DNA of 64,000 nt from Fragilaria crotonensis (lineage: Eukaryota > Bacillariophyta > Fragilariophyceae > Fragilariales > Fragilariaceae), in NCBI GenBank assembly GCA_022925895.1, contig JAKSYS010000227.1, positions 19,042 to 83,041 on the forward strand, read 5' to 3'. Within the stretch, counting starts at the first letter, position 1. Every line of letters starts with the position of its first letter. The notes beneath the pieces were generated by a model that was not told where the DNA came from, did no database searches, and saw only the letters and a program-made list of their open reading frames with translations. The position numbers were made by a program, and so were the translations under genes. This document shows positions 41,117-51,055 of the stretch, one piece after another.

Positions 41117-41608
41117 ATGCCTCACTCCTTCGGTACACGAGCGCGCACGCGCCACATGTTCGCCAAGAAGTTCCGTCAACACGGACCTATCCACCTAAGT
41201 CAATATTTGATGAAGGTGAAGGTTGGTGATTATGTTGACATTTTCGCTGATCCATCCATCCACAAGGGTATGCCGCACAAGGGTTACCACGGAAGAACCG
41301 GAATCGTCTTCAACGTTACCAAGTCGGCTGTTGGTGTTCGTGTTAACAAGCTTGTGAATGGACGCATTCTTGAGAAGCGTATTCATGTTCGTATTGAGCA
41401 CGTTCGCAAGTCCAAGTGTCAGAAGGAAATTTTGGCACGAAAGGTTGCCAATGAGGCTGCCAAGGAGGAGGCTCGCAAGACTGGCGTCAAGGTCAACTTG
41501 AAGCGCACTCCGACGCTCCCTAAGGAAGCCTATTTCTTGCTCGCTCCAGGAGGCGAGGGAACGCCAGTCACTACAATTCAACCATTGCCATTCAGTGATC
41601 TTCTCTAA
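41117..41608 (+). CDS. RPL21: Large ribosomal subunit protein eL21
   Basis: 163 aa, full family length, intronless. Starts [20 protein letters not shown], then the conserved [20 protein letters not shown] core, [16 protein letters not shown] and the [14 protein letters not shown] segment that contacts 5S/28S rRNA. The basic N-terminus and C-terminal helix match cytosolic eL21. The upstream region is pyrimidine-rich (CTCTCGTTCATTTCAACCTC). It converges on the EXO1-like gene with 53 bases between stops. Confidence 0.97.
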   Translation: MPHSFGTRARTRHMFAKKFRQHGPIHLSQYLMKVKVGDYVDIFADPSIHKGMPHKGYHGRTGIVFNVTKSAVGVRVNKLVNGRILEKRIHVRIEHVRKSKCQKEILARKVANEAAKEEARKTGVKVNLKRTPTLPKEAYFLLAPGGEGTPVTTIQPLPFSDLL

Positions 41609-41661
41609 ACAACATTTGAGTAGCAAAAAAATTGTTTCTTTCATTTGCGATTGTCTCATTT

Positions 41662-43647
41662 CTAAGGTAGAAGCGCAGGACTTAAGGCGTCACTAGTCGC
41701 TGTAGATTGACTAGCAAGTTTGCTGCTGGTGGAATTTGACGTGCGACTAGACTGCGTTGAAGGAAATGGTGATTTGGGGTCTTCTTGCGAAAGGTTCGAA
41801 GGTTTTGTGTTTGAGCGCCCGACCAGATTTGACCTCGTACTTCGAGGCAAGATAGGAACGCGCTTATCCAGGCTTTTCAGAGCCCTGTTACTACGTTGAC
41901 CGCTCGGATGTTGAGTTAGACTCGACTGACTTGGCTGCTGATACTGAGCCAAATCAGACTGCTGTGTGCATGGAGAATAAGTCGACATCGTTGCCTGCTG
42001 GATAAAAACTTGCTGAGTCGCGAAAGGTTGCGTACCTGGACCATCAAGAGTCGCCAAATCTGGTGACTGAAGCGCTTGCGTTTCGAGTTGAAGCGTATCG
42101 TTGCCGGCAGCATCCGGCGGCGTTGATGAGTCTTCTTGCGTGTCCTCGGCTGCGTATTGCTCCATGGCCTGTGTTGCTGGGCATTCATCGTCTGAATCAG
42201 CCTCGGAATCAGAAAACTGCAAAAGTATCGCGGACCCTTCCTGATCTCCAGGAGCTGTTCTGTCATCAACAACTGCCAATGGGACATGCAAGGGTCGGTC
42301 TTCCGCGAGCGGAAAAAGATCCTCCACATACTTCGGAAGTGCAACGCCAGTAAACGGCATTTGTGTCCGAGGACTGATCCATCCCTCAGCAATGGCTAAT
42401 TGCAATCGTCTCTCTGGAATTGGACCAAGGATTTCTTGCTGCTTCAAGACGTCAGAGCACAGTGCTTTATATGGTCCATATTCCATCAGCAGAGGGTCGC
42501 TTCCATGTGGTGGGTCATTCATCACAACACACTTGGCGCGTTGTGGGCAAAATATGATGGGATGTTGATATGCGAAAAGAGCAGCTAGGAAGCGTTCTTC
42601 ATACAGATCTCTTTCTTTGTCAGTCAACGCAGACCAAGATACCTTGTATAGAGCATCGAAGATCCGAGAAAGCACAGGCGTTCCGGCATCAGAATTTCGT
42701 CTTGCAAACACGTCTCTCACGATATCTCTAGCTGTCACTGGGCCAATTCCTTGCAAAGACTCACAATAATCACACCCGATGCACACAAACATGATGGCAA
42801 TCATGGTGGAACTGAAGTCCAGCAGCGAGAGGGAGTTTTCTTGGAGCTCCATTGCTCCTAGATCATGCCTCTGCACTAATAAACCTCTCCCGTTACTGTC
42901 ATATTTGAATAGAATAGTTTGCACGTCGTGACACAACAGATCCGAATCTTCAGTGATGACCAAGTCCACCATGCCGCTTTGCGACAAATAGGCGAGCTGC
43001 CCATCAGCTTCATATGGTGAAACGATAAAGGCTATCTGATTTTCTCGGAACACTTGCAAGAGTTCTTCAACAATCGCTCCCTGAGAGCTCCCCGCTCCAG
43101 CAACTTTTGCGGACCTAACGCGCAGTTCCAATGTTTTGTCACGACCAACCGCGGAGTCTCGTTCCACTTCTGCCTTCCGCTTTCGTTCGCGACGCAGCTT
43201 ACATTCTCGATTCTTAATAGGAGGAGACGCTCCATCAAGAATCACCAGTATGTCAGCCTTGGAAAATTCTTGCAGACTGAGAATCTGCGCCAAGACTCGT
43301 CGTACACAAAGCTGAACGTAGTTCCGACGGTTCTCTTCGGTGGTGATGATATCAAGGTCGGTTTCCTCCCCATTGACAAGTTGAGCTCTACCACAATTTG
43401 TCATATGACGATCATCCACCAACATGGAACCATTTCCATGTGCCACTTTCGCAATCCAGCCACTCACATCCACACCAATACGGAGCGGACGGAGTTTTCT
43501 TCGTTTCATGTTCCGTTTGTTGTCAGTGTCGTCGTCGTCGTTGGTGTGGGATCGCTTGTCTGTAATGCCGTTGCTGTACTTTGATAGGTCCACGTGCCGA
43601 CCTGCCGTTCTCAAGATGCGAGCCAATGTGCCACCGACCACGCCCAT
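41662..43647 (-). CDS. EXO1: EXO1/XPG-family 5' nuclease
   Basis: 661 aa from the ATG at 43647 (MGVVGG, as expected since the free N-terminal Met-Gly is conserved in Rad2 nucleases; the frame is open 20 codons further). XPG-N: RIGVDVSGWIAKVAHG with the first catalytic Asp, then ADILVILDGASPPIKNRE. XPG-I: FIVSPYEADGQLAYLSQ, VDLVITEDSDLL with paired Glu/Asp ligands. Helix-two-turn-helix: CIGCDYCESLQGIGPVTA. The C-terminal ~200 residues are Ser/Gln-rich and disordered, the region that in EXO1 binds mismatch-repair partners. N-terminal insertion of ~35 residues (SNGITDKRSHTNDDDD) is unusual. Acts in mismatch repair, resection and recombination in the nucleus. EXO1 rather than XPG is chosen because XPG-N and XPG-I are only ~90 residues apart. 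Confidence 0.87.
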   Translation of the reverse strand: MGVVGGTLARILRTAGRHVDLSKYSNGITDKRSHTNDDDDTDNKRNMKRRKLRPLRIGVDVSGWIAKVAHGNGSMLVDDRHMTNCGRAQLVNGEETDLDIITTEENRRNYVQLCVRRVLAQILSLQEFSKADILVILDGASPPIKNRECKLRRERKRKAEVERDSAVGRDKTLELRVRSAKVAGAGSSQGAIVEELLQVFRENQIAFIVSPYEADGQLAYLSQSGMVDLVITEDSDLLCHDVQTILFKYDSNGRGLLVQRHDLGAMELQENSLSLLDFSSTMIAIMFVCIGCDYCESLQGIGPVTARDIVRDVFARRNSDAGTPVLSRIFDALYKVSWSALTDKERDLYEERFLAALFAYQHPIIFCPQRAKCVVMNDPPHGSDPLLMEYGPYKALCSDVLKQQEILGPIPERRLQLAIAEGWISPRTQMPFTGVALPKYVEDLFPLAEDRPLHVPLAVVDDRTAPGDQEGSAILLQFSDSEADSDDECPATQAMEQYAAEDTQEDSSTPPDAAGNDTLQLETQALQSPDLATLDGPGTQPFATQQVFIQQATMSTYSPCTQQSDLAQYQQPSQSSLTQHPSGQRSNRALKSLDKRVPILPRSTRSNLVGRSNTKPSNLSQEDPKSPFPSTQSSRTSNSTSSKLASQSTATSDALSPALLP

Positions 43648-44424
43648 GTTATAAACGATCAAAGTTTTACAATGACAACAACAAGTGAGCACGGTAGACT
43701 GGAGCATTGGCGGATGTTCGTAGCAAAGATCTTGTCATCACAAGTCCTGCGTCCTGCCTACCGGTAGTTGCCTACCGTATGATAGTAGACTTTTTTCCAC
43801 GTAACTGTGTATGACATATGCATACATTGCACATTGCAGGTACCTGGTACTTGAAAATCGTAGTACAGTACCAGTACCAGGTACCAGGGTACAGTATACA
43901 TAGTTGCCGGTGTGCGAACTGGTACTTGTACCTGGAACCTGGTACTCGTACTACGTAGTAGGTACCAGTAGATGCCGTATTTCGATTTAAGATTCATGAC
44001 AGCGTTAGCCACAAGCACCAACGATCCTGCAATAATCTTTTCTAACTGGAGTGGTGATTGGATGTTACATTACTCGCCTATGAGAAACCTCTTATACAGA
44101 GTGTGCCAGTGAACTCCTACTATCTGTGCCTTGAACACTCGGAGTATGCGGTTGTGGCAGTCCCGGTCCAAATGAAAGTAGTATGATGCATGAGTCATAG
44201 GAACACCCAGTACGAGAATATGGTGCAGTATTAACATCTCGGAGTAGTTGTACGGAGAACGTCAAAGTATGCCATCACAATCTAGTTACGCTTTACGAGA
44301 CACCCGCAAAGCCCCCTAACGCGAGATCCTGCCCGACAAAGCTGCACTTTGATGCTTCGAAACCCAGTTCAGGATACTCTGCTGGCATCTCAAGATCCTT
44401 CTTTCTATCAAGCTGAGCAAAAAC
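43648..44424. other. Intergenic, GTAC-rich, no supported gene
   Basis: Palindrome CTACCGGTAG at 43758-43767; bases ~43840-43980 are almost all GGTACC, CAGTACC, TACCAGG words, including GTACCAGTACCAGGTACCAGG. No coding signal. Confidence 0.5.
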
Positions 44425-45641
44425 CTATTTGCTCATTTCCGTCAGAATTTGCAACAAAGCTTCATGATCCGATCCGTGTGTCTGCATCATGAACATTTTG
44501 CTGTCGCTGTCATCAGCACGGCGAGAGAGGAAGGTAATGTAGTACTTATTCTTCGCCACTTGTGGGGTGATCTTCCCGCCGCTAGGAATGCTGCAGTTTA
44601 GGAGAACATTGCCTGTATTGGCATCACGGATTACGATGCGGTTGGTCTTCGCTTTGGTGTTGTGCTTTTCAACACGGAGAGGACCAGATGCAATTGCTTT
44701 CCATTTTGTATCGTCGCGCACGAAAACCTTTACCTTGCTAAGGTGAAGAACACTCGTCCAATCAGGATCAGAGATTGCTTCTACTTCAACCGTTGGTTCA
44801 CTTGGTACTGCGTCATCATCGTCAACGACAGTCGGCAACGACGACGAATCTTGAACCTGCCTCCGTTCACTAGTGGCGACGGCACCGAACGAGAATGCTG
44901 CTTGAGAAGTAGGAGCAGAAATCACCGGGCGATGCTCTATCTGATTCGCCAGCGGTTTCTGTTCTGTGATCTCTTCCTTAGCCAACGCTACTTTCAAGGG
45001 CTTGATAATTGCTTTGCGATAACCCAAATAACAGTTAAGATCCTCCAAAACACCGCCAAAACCTCCACTGGCGAATCTCTGACGCATCTTCGATGCAAAT
45101 GTCTTTTTCAATTTCTTGAGTTTCTCATCCCTTTGTTTCCTTAGAGCATCAACGGTGCCCTCACCCTTATCAGTCGGTCTGGCAGTCGAAGGGGTAGCAG
45201 GTGTCGCGAATGAAAATCCTCCAAAAGTGGTTCCATTGACATCCTTTGTATCACTGGAAATGGAGGGAGTCGTCCCAAAGCTGAATGGCTTCACTGATTG
45301 AGACTGAGACGAATTTGGCGCGGAGAGAGTAACGGAAGCAAATGGATTGCGTGTTGACTCGGCGCCAGCTCCAGGTGTCGATCTTTGTATTGCCAATATG
45401 AACATGAAACATGAAGTTAGGAGAGAATGACGAGAAAGGACATGACATTTACACGCGCACAACAGACGCACCCTCCTGAAGATGGTCTAGCTTTCTTCGC
45501 GGAGACGATTCTGCGTTGGCTTAGTACCTCCGCCGACGCTCGCTGAGGCGGTCCTGATGGTGTGTCATCGACTCCGCTATTCGACATGGCATCAAATTCC
45601 TCCTTGGTCATCTGACTGTTTTCGTTGCCTCGCTTCTTCAT
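44425..45641 (-). CDS. NUP50: NUP50-like nucleoporin with Ran-binding domain (one intron)
   Basis: Predicted 375 aa. Exon 1 is 45472-45641, intron 45383-45471 (89 nt, GTGCGT...AAAG), exon 2 is 44425-45382, joining PSSGG to STPGAGAEST in frame. The N-terminus MKKRGNENSQMTKEEFD followed by ASAEVLSQRRIVSAKKAR matches NUP50's importin-alpha-binding segment (family: AKRNA...DR..D / ASEEVLKNRAIKKAKR). FG motifs occur as PFSFG, FGGFSF and AFSFG. A coiled coil (ALRKQRDEKLKKLKKTF) precedes a C-terminal RanBD1 domain (KVKVFVRDDTKWKAIASGPL, NRIVIRDANTGNVLLN). Works at the nuclear basket in importin recycling. The intron is clear because the unspliced frame starts with an unrelated Cys-rich leader. Confidence 0.88.
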
Positions 45642-46399
45642 GATGAGTCAAAGGGTGGTCGCGGAAGGAATCGTAGGTTGCGTTGAGTGTTCTATGGCGA
45701 GACTATGATGGATACCAAACAGAAGAACCGTTGTTGTTGGTCGGATGCCGGAATCGGTTCCTTCTGGTAGGCGCGCTCATGTGTCATGGCAGCATACAGT
45801 GATATGCCTGTACGGGACTACTTGTACTCGCCTACTCGAGTAATGGAGGTGGAGGTTGGAGTTCTTTACAGCGCTACTGTACGGTAAACGTACTGCACCA
45901 GGTATGACGGTATGCTCATATCAAGGAACTACCGGTAAATCAATACAAGGCTCTGTAGGTGCTAGTAGTACAATACTGCACCTGTAGTCTGTAGTATCTA
46001 CAATCTGCACTCTGTCTACTCACGTATGATGCCCTACACCCTACACCCTATGACATACAGCCTACAGCCTACAGGCCACAGGCTACAGTATGTATGTACA
46101 ACATGCTGTAAAATCCGAAAGAGATATATCAATTTTTTTTTAAGTCAGGCAAATAACGGTTTCAATCCAGGCTGATGATGCAGTATATGAGTATGACATA
46201 CATGGTACAGTACCATATGAGAAGTGAAGTGCATACCAGTCGCAAACCTTCGAGCAGTACAAGTACTTGTATGACATATGTCATACATGCGCCTTTGTAC
46301 TATAGTACTGTACTCGGTGCATTTCGCAACTCACAACATCGCACAACTGCAGAGCCTGACAGCTACAGCATACTACAGGGATCTGATAAAGTGGTACAA
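45642..46399. other. Divergent intergenic, GTAC and CTACA repeats
   Basis: Between divergent NUP50 and lumen-protein genes. Contains ACTACCGGTA at 45928-45937, and a CCCTACACCCTA / AGCCTACAGCCTACAGGCCACAGGCTACAG cluster at ~46028-46089 that can fold on itself (AGCCTACAG versus its reverse-complement-like half). Shared promoter presumed. Confidence 0.45.
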
Positions 46400-47536
46400 A
46401 TGCATACAAGGAAGGCGATGGTTTCTTGGCTGCTTTTATTCATCTTCAATCTGATTGCATTTCAGACAGAGGCTTTTTGTATCAGCGCGGCAGTGGGATT
46501 CCGTGAAGCACGACAATTGTCGTTGTTTGCTGTATCCGATCGAAGAGAGGCTATAACGCAGATCATGGGCATTGGCGTGACACTTGCGTGGATGCCACCT
46601 CCGTCTTCGGCGGGAGAAATCGGCTCTAGGATCACTCAAGCCATCACGACATCGGATTTGGGTGTTTCGGTTCGACGATCTGTCGTGAAGGGGGCGCAAA
46701 CCATGGACACGTTGGACAAACGGTGGGAGGGATTCTCGGACAGGTTCTCGCTGGGTTCCGAACGATCTAAGCAAGGTGGTCGACCCAAACCAAAGGTGAT
46801 TCCTCCACTTTTGCCGCTGGACAAGGATGTTGCAAATAAAATCCTGGAAACGTGCGATGCAGTCTTTTCTGATGTTACAGGCATTTCGATTTCAGCTGTC
46901 AAAAGGGAGATCGACAAAGTCAGTGCATTGGTGAAACCATCATTTCAACGATCGGGGGCCGATTTAGAGACATTTGATACAATTGTGGAAACAGGCGATC
47001 AATTCAATTTCGCTTCATATGTACACTTTAAGGCGTACAGCAATCTGATTGTCGAGAAGAAAATTGATTTCCGCAACTTTCGTCGAGAATTCGAACGTCA
47101 GTGTGGCACGAAGCTGTTGGCACTCTTGAATCTGGAGTCCAACATCGCATCGTCATCGAACAGGACTGAAGACCTAGCAGTAAGGCTCCAAGCGATAGAT
47201 AGTTTGACAATGATTCTTCACGATAAGGGTTTGGTATCCGCAACTGAACTCAGTGCGATTGATCCAGATCTTCAATCGGATTGGGAAGAGGGCTTGTCTG
47301 ATCTCGAGCTCAGCCTGGCGCTGGACGGCGATGCTACACAAAATGCACAAATTCTATTGCAAGAACAAGGGTTCAAACTGATCCCAAGCTACACGAAATT
47401 CATGTTGGGGCCTCTCTTACAAATTCCTGGCCAAAAATTGTTAATCGAAGAGTACTATATGGACACGGATTACAACTCTAATCCGGACTTGTTCGACGTG
47501 AAGGAGGTGCTACTCAACATTGTACTAGAAAGTTAA
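46400..47536 (+). CDS. Predicted thylakoid-lumen protein, Tat-type tripartite targeting, unknown function
   Basis: 378 aa from the ATG at 46400 (the frame runs upstream to 46175 through GTAC-rich sequence, unlikely coding). Three targeting parts are visible: a signal peptide (MVSWLLLFIFNLIAFQTEA), a Phe cleavage site (EAF-CISAAVGF), and a second lumenal signal with twin arginine (SDRREAITQIMGIGVTLAW ending PPSSA-GE). This implies transport into the plastid, then across the thylakoid membrane by the Tat route. The mature ~300 residues are helical and acidic, with no family I recognise. Landmarks are LPLDKDVANKILETCDAVF and FNFASYVHFKAYSNLIVEK. Its stop lies 6 bases from that of the convergent HOP2 gene, so mature transcripts must overlap. 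Confidence 0.7.
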   Translation: MHTRKAMVSWLLLFIFNLIAFQTEAFCISAAVGFREARQLSLFAVSDRREAITQIMGIGVTLAWMPPPSSAGEIGSRITQAITTSDLGVSVRRSVVKGAQTMDTLDKRWEGFSDRFSLGSERSKQGGRPKPKVIPPLLPLDKDVANKILETCDAVFSDVTGISISAVKREIDKVSALVKPSFQRSGADLETFDTIVETGDQFNFASYVHFKAYSNLIVEKKIDFRNFRREFERQCGTKLLALLNLESNIASSSNRTEDLAVRLQAIDSLTMILHDKGLVSATELSAIDPDLQSDWEEGLSDLELSLALDGDATQNAQILLQEQGFKLIPSYTKFMLGPLLQIPGQKLLIEEYYMDTDYNSNPDLFDVKEVLLNIVLES

Positions 47537-47542
47537 TGGTTT

Positions 47543-49549
47543 TTATTTGTTGTTGCCGGATGTCTCTACCACTCGCTTGGGAGGCATGGTGACTCGTTCC
47601 ATCTCGTCTGTCTCAATCTCAAGCAACTTGATAACGTCCTTTGGTTTTTTGTCCATTCCATCCGCCAACTGTTCCACAAAATCCATGCACTTTTGCTTGC
47701 GAGCTTTCCATTCGTCTCTCATAAAATTGATGCGCATTGCAGTGCGCCGGGGACACCTTTCTTTCGCCAACTGTGCTGGAGTTGTTTGGACTTGCGGCAA
47801 TCGTCCCAATGGACGTACGGGTCGCTTGCCCTCCTGAACATTCTTGATACGAGTCTGTAGAGCTAAGAGGTCGGCCTTGGTTTTAGTCACGTCGGTTTCC
47901 AATTGCTGAAGTTGCGCATCGACCTCTTCATTGGATAGATCTTGGGTCAATATTGCCATTTCTTTGGCAATCTCTGAATGGAGCTTTTGAAGGGATGTAA
48001 ACTCGTTGCGTGCTTCTTCCATTTCGCGGGCATCGGGCATGAGCTTCATTACTTCCTTTGCCTTGGATTCTTGGTTTGCCCAATAGATCTCCTTCGTCTT
48101 TCCTGACTTGGATGTGAAATCTTTCTTGACCACGATATTCTTGTCCAACAGCGACAGCATCAGATACTGTAGGGCGATCTCAGTGGTACTGAGTGATTGT
48201 GCTAGGGACTTGAGATTGTAGGCCTTACAGGAGAAAAACATTTCAGCAAGCACTTGGTCCTGAAAGGTTCGCTTCTTTTTCGGTTTGACTGATGCAGCTT
48301 CTGATTCCCGGAGGTCTTTTTGGCTTTCGATTTGACTCGGCGCCACAGGCGCCATAGCATTTGTGCTTGTGTCCTTATCGCTTCGGATGTTTGCCTCTTG
48401 CTGCGAAGTCACACTCATGCCAGCATTTGGTACCTCATCAGTGGAATGGTCTTTCGTCGATGGAGATGCTTGCGACCCCTTTGTCCTACTAGGCTTTCCA
48501 CTTTCAATGGTAGAAGGAACCCGTTGCACAGCGGTATGCACGACTTTGATTGTCTCGAGCTGATCTGGTTTGGAGGATATGTCAGAGTTGCCTTCTTTGG
48601 TCTCTCTGCTATTCCTCACATGTGGGGATCCCTTTGGCTTCTTTGCAATTGGTCCAACCGCGGCTTCCTCCACCGTCAAATCCTCGATAGGGACTTCGTT
48701 TGGCGGGTCTGTAGCTTGCTTTGCGGTTCTCTTGGTCTTCGACTTGGCAGCTTCCTTTACGCCGGTATCCTTTTCGTCTCGTTCTGCCTTTGTTTGCCCG
48801 GCGGGTGACTTCGTCGCTGTTTTTTCTCGAGGGAAATCTTTCGCGTCCTCAGTTGCCATGACAAGTTCGGACATGGCAGATGCCTTGGTATTCTTGCGCT
48901 TCTTTGGAGGAGGAGACCCACTCTGCCCCACACACAGATAACCATGATCACCCGTCTCGGACGCGTCAATGCTGCGCTTGGTCGTGACATTTGACTCTGT
49001 CGATTCTCGTGCTGCACGTTGTGGAACGGGGGGAGGGGCCAGGGCCTCCAGTGAGGAGACGTTTGTGACCTTTGTACGAGATTTCACGGCATTGGGCGAG
49101 AGAGAAACTCGAGCACACTTTCGTGGCGAACCACTTGTCACCGCATCCCATTCGAGTGATTGCATATCATTCTGATTGACGATGTTCACTGTTCCATCTT
49201 TCATGTCCGTAGATGACGTCGCAATTGTATTATTTGGTGAATTCTTACAAACAGAATCAGGAGTGTCCGCGATGATGATTTGCCTCGGTTTCGGTTTTGG
49301 GGTGGGGCATCTGTCATCCACGCTTTCGTTCTTTTGGTGGCTACTCTTGCGGGGAATACTGTAGTGATCGGGCTGAGTTTGAATACCAGGAGGAGGCTGT
49401 GTGTCCACCCATGTTGCTTGAGACTTTTGTGAGTCATCAGCAGGTGTCATCTCATTGTGACTCTCGTCGTCAGTGCTGTCGTCGAATAGAGCTCTCATAC
49501 GACTACCTTTTGGGGCATTCCTGATTTTGTCGCTCAATGTGGAGGACAT
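47543..49549 (-). CDS. HOP2: HOP2/TBPIP homologous-pairing protein with long N-terminal extension
   Basis: 668 aa. The last ~235 residues match HOP2 (PSMC3IP), the meiotic partner of MND1 that stimulates DMC1/RAD51 strand exchange: winged helix at ~435-495 (VLAEMFFSCKAYNLKSLAQ, then SLLDKNIVVKKDF, KEIYWANQES), a leucine-rich coiled coil (AQLQQLETDVTKTKADLLAL) and the C-terminal WKARKQKCMDFVEQL and LLEIETDE segments (human: W.KRKR.., EEVGIETDED). The first ~430 residues are low complexity, Ser/Thr/Lys/Pro-rich, with basic patches (PPPKKRKN, KPKKKR) that look like nuclear localisation signals; typical HOP2 is ~220 aa. The fusion is in one uninterrupted frame. In a diatom it supports a retained meiotic toolkit. 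Confidence 0.85.
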   Translation of the reverse strand: MSSTLSDKIRNAPKGSRMRALFDDSTDDESHNEMTPADDSQKSQATWVDTQPPPGIQTQPDHYSIPRKSSHQKNESVDDRCPTPKPKPRQIIIADTPDSVCKNSPNNTIATSSTDMKDGTVNIVNQNDMQSLEWDAVTSGSPRKCARVSLSPNAVKSRTKVTNVSSLEALAPPPVPQRAARESTESNVTTKRSIDASETGDHGYLCVGQSGSPPPKKRKNTKASAMSELVMATEDAKDFPREKTATKSPAGQTKAERDEKDTGVKEAAKSKTKRTAKQATDPPNEVPIEDLTVEEAAVGPIAKKPKGSPHVRNSRETKEGNSDISSKPDQLETIKVVHTAVQRVPSTIESGKPSRTKGSQASPSTKDHSTDEVPNAGMSVTSQQEANIRSDKDTSTNAMAPVAPSQIESQKDLRESEAASVKPKKKRTFQDQVLAEMFFSCKAYNLKSLAQSLSTTEIALQYLMLSLLDKNIVVKKDFTSKSGKTKEIYWANQESKAKEVMKLMPDAREMEEARNEFTSLQKLHSEIAKEMAILTQDLSNEEVDAQLQQLETDVTKTKADLLALQTRIKNVQEGKRPVRPLGRLPQVQTTPAQLAKERCPRRTAMRINFMRDEWKARKQKCMDFVEQLADGMDKKPKDVIKLLEIETDEMERVTMPPKRVVETSGNNK

Positions 49550-50043
49550 CGTTTACAAACGTGGGCAAACTTGCTACCAAGTATCTCCGGGGTGAGAAGA
49601 GCTTTTGAGTTTGCAATTTGCAGTGCGGATCTCGCATTTATCGAACAACGGATTTTGAATTGTATGTATAGTATATAGTGTATGCATAAATGTTGTTTTG
49701 TAGTAGGATTTCGGTTTGAGGTTTTTCACAGAAAATGGCGCGCGGGAACCTGAACCCTTGCGTATTGATGAATTTGTACAGTACCAGTACTCATGATCTC
49801 AATATACGTGATACGTACGTTCAGTACTCTTGGTACACAAATAGGTACAGTATGTCATACACTGTATACTACCATATGTACTTTTTTGGGGCACAACGGA
49901 CAGAGCGCAGCTACAGTAGCATGCATGTACTGTACTGGACTCTTTTTGGACGCCAGAAAAAGCAGCACTGCAGCAAAACATGAAAATTCCCCCGAGATTT
50001 ATCAGTCTAATAATTCACGAGCCATGACAACGCCAACGGCGGA
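49550..50043. other. Intergenic, no supported gene
   Basis: Contains GTACAGTACCAGTACTCATG and a few GTATGTATAGTATATAGTGTATGCAT words. Probably the HOP2 promoter and the 3' end of the HMG/histone-fold gene. Confidence 0.4.
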
Positions 50044-51055
50044 TTATTTTGGTGCAAAGAATGCCGTCATTGGCTTGGTGTTAGCAGCTGCCGCTGTCAC
50101 CGCAGATGGAAGAGCTTTCGGCTTTTCAACTACCTTCTTTTGATCCCGCACCAAGTCCTTGACATCCTCTCTCAAGAACAAGAATTGTTCTCGTGTCGAA
50201 CACACCTGAGCTACATCGTCGGGCAAGAGCTTCCGCCTATTCTGAAGTTGAGCCACCTTAACGCATTCTTGGCCCAGCTTGATGGTGGCCAACTCGGCGC
50301 ATTTCGTTATGATTATAGCAGCTTCCTTGGAAATGCCATGGACCTCGGGATCCAGCTTGCAAATTTTACGAATGCGAGCTACTGGAAATATCAAGGCGTT
50401 TGGATCCACCGGGTTAGGAAGGTCGATATCGACCCCGTCGACTTTGTATTTAGCGAGCTCTTGCGCGACACGTTCACGTTCTTGAGCAGACTTTTGTTGA
50501 TAGACATTGCGTTCCTCTTCGGATAAAGCAGCCCACTGTTGGCCCAAGGCACGCGCGACGACCCCAACGGTTTCTCCGGGATGCTGATTGTGCAGTAGCA
50601 GCGAACATTTCATGGTTGGTGGAAGAGATTAAAACAAAGCTACTGCAGATTCACCTACATACCTGAGCTTGAATCTGAGATCTTTTTTCATCCGCAAAGA
50701 TGAAATAACCAGTGCGAGCGCGTTTGATAGGTTTCGTCGGAAGCGCGAAGTCGTCCGTCGTAGGATTATCGTTCTCCTTTCCTTCCTTGCTGGCATCATC
50801 AGGGACTTCTGCCATCTTGACATTCGTTTCGTCAACAATTCCGTCTTCTTGGCGTTCGTCCACATCGTCTTCCGTCCCTCGTTCACGTTTCCCAACTGAA
50901 CCCGTCTTCAATTCGTCTTGGAGTGGACTACCAGGAGTCTCGGTTGCAGGATCCGCCACTGTCTCTCCTTGTTCTCCATCTCCATGGTGGTATAGAACAC
51001 GAATTTCCGGCGCAGTTTCCTCGACGGGGGTTTCAGTTGTCGTCTCGCCAGTCAT
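50044..51055 (-). CDS. HMG-box plus POLE4/CHRAC1-type histone-fold protein with PIP-like tail (one intron)
   Basis: Predicted 310 aa. Exon 1 is 50663-51055, intron 50584-50662 (79 nt, GTATGT...ATCAG), exon 2 is 50044-50583. The splice joins DEKRSQIQAQ to HPGETVGVVARALGQQW and so completes one HMG box (residues ~110-180: KRARTGYFIFADEKR, WAALSEEERNVYQQKS). A histone fold follows at ~200-285 (IFPVARIRKICKLDPEV, AAIIITKCAELATIKL, KLLPDDVAQV), closest by eye to Dpb3/POLE4/CHRAC1 rather than NF-YC. The extreme C-terminus ends M-T-A-F-F-A-P-K, which fits a PIP box lacking the leading Gln. The first ~110 residues are acidic. Suggested role: replication- or remodelling-linked chromatin factor; this is inference from domains. 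Confidence 0.8.

Noticed and set aside
46028-46040. CCCTACACCCTA as telomere-like repeat
   Set aside because: Only two units, followed by different CTACAG words; not a telomeric array.
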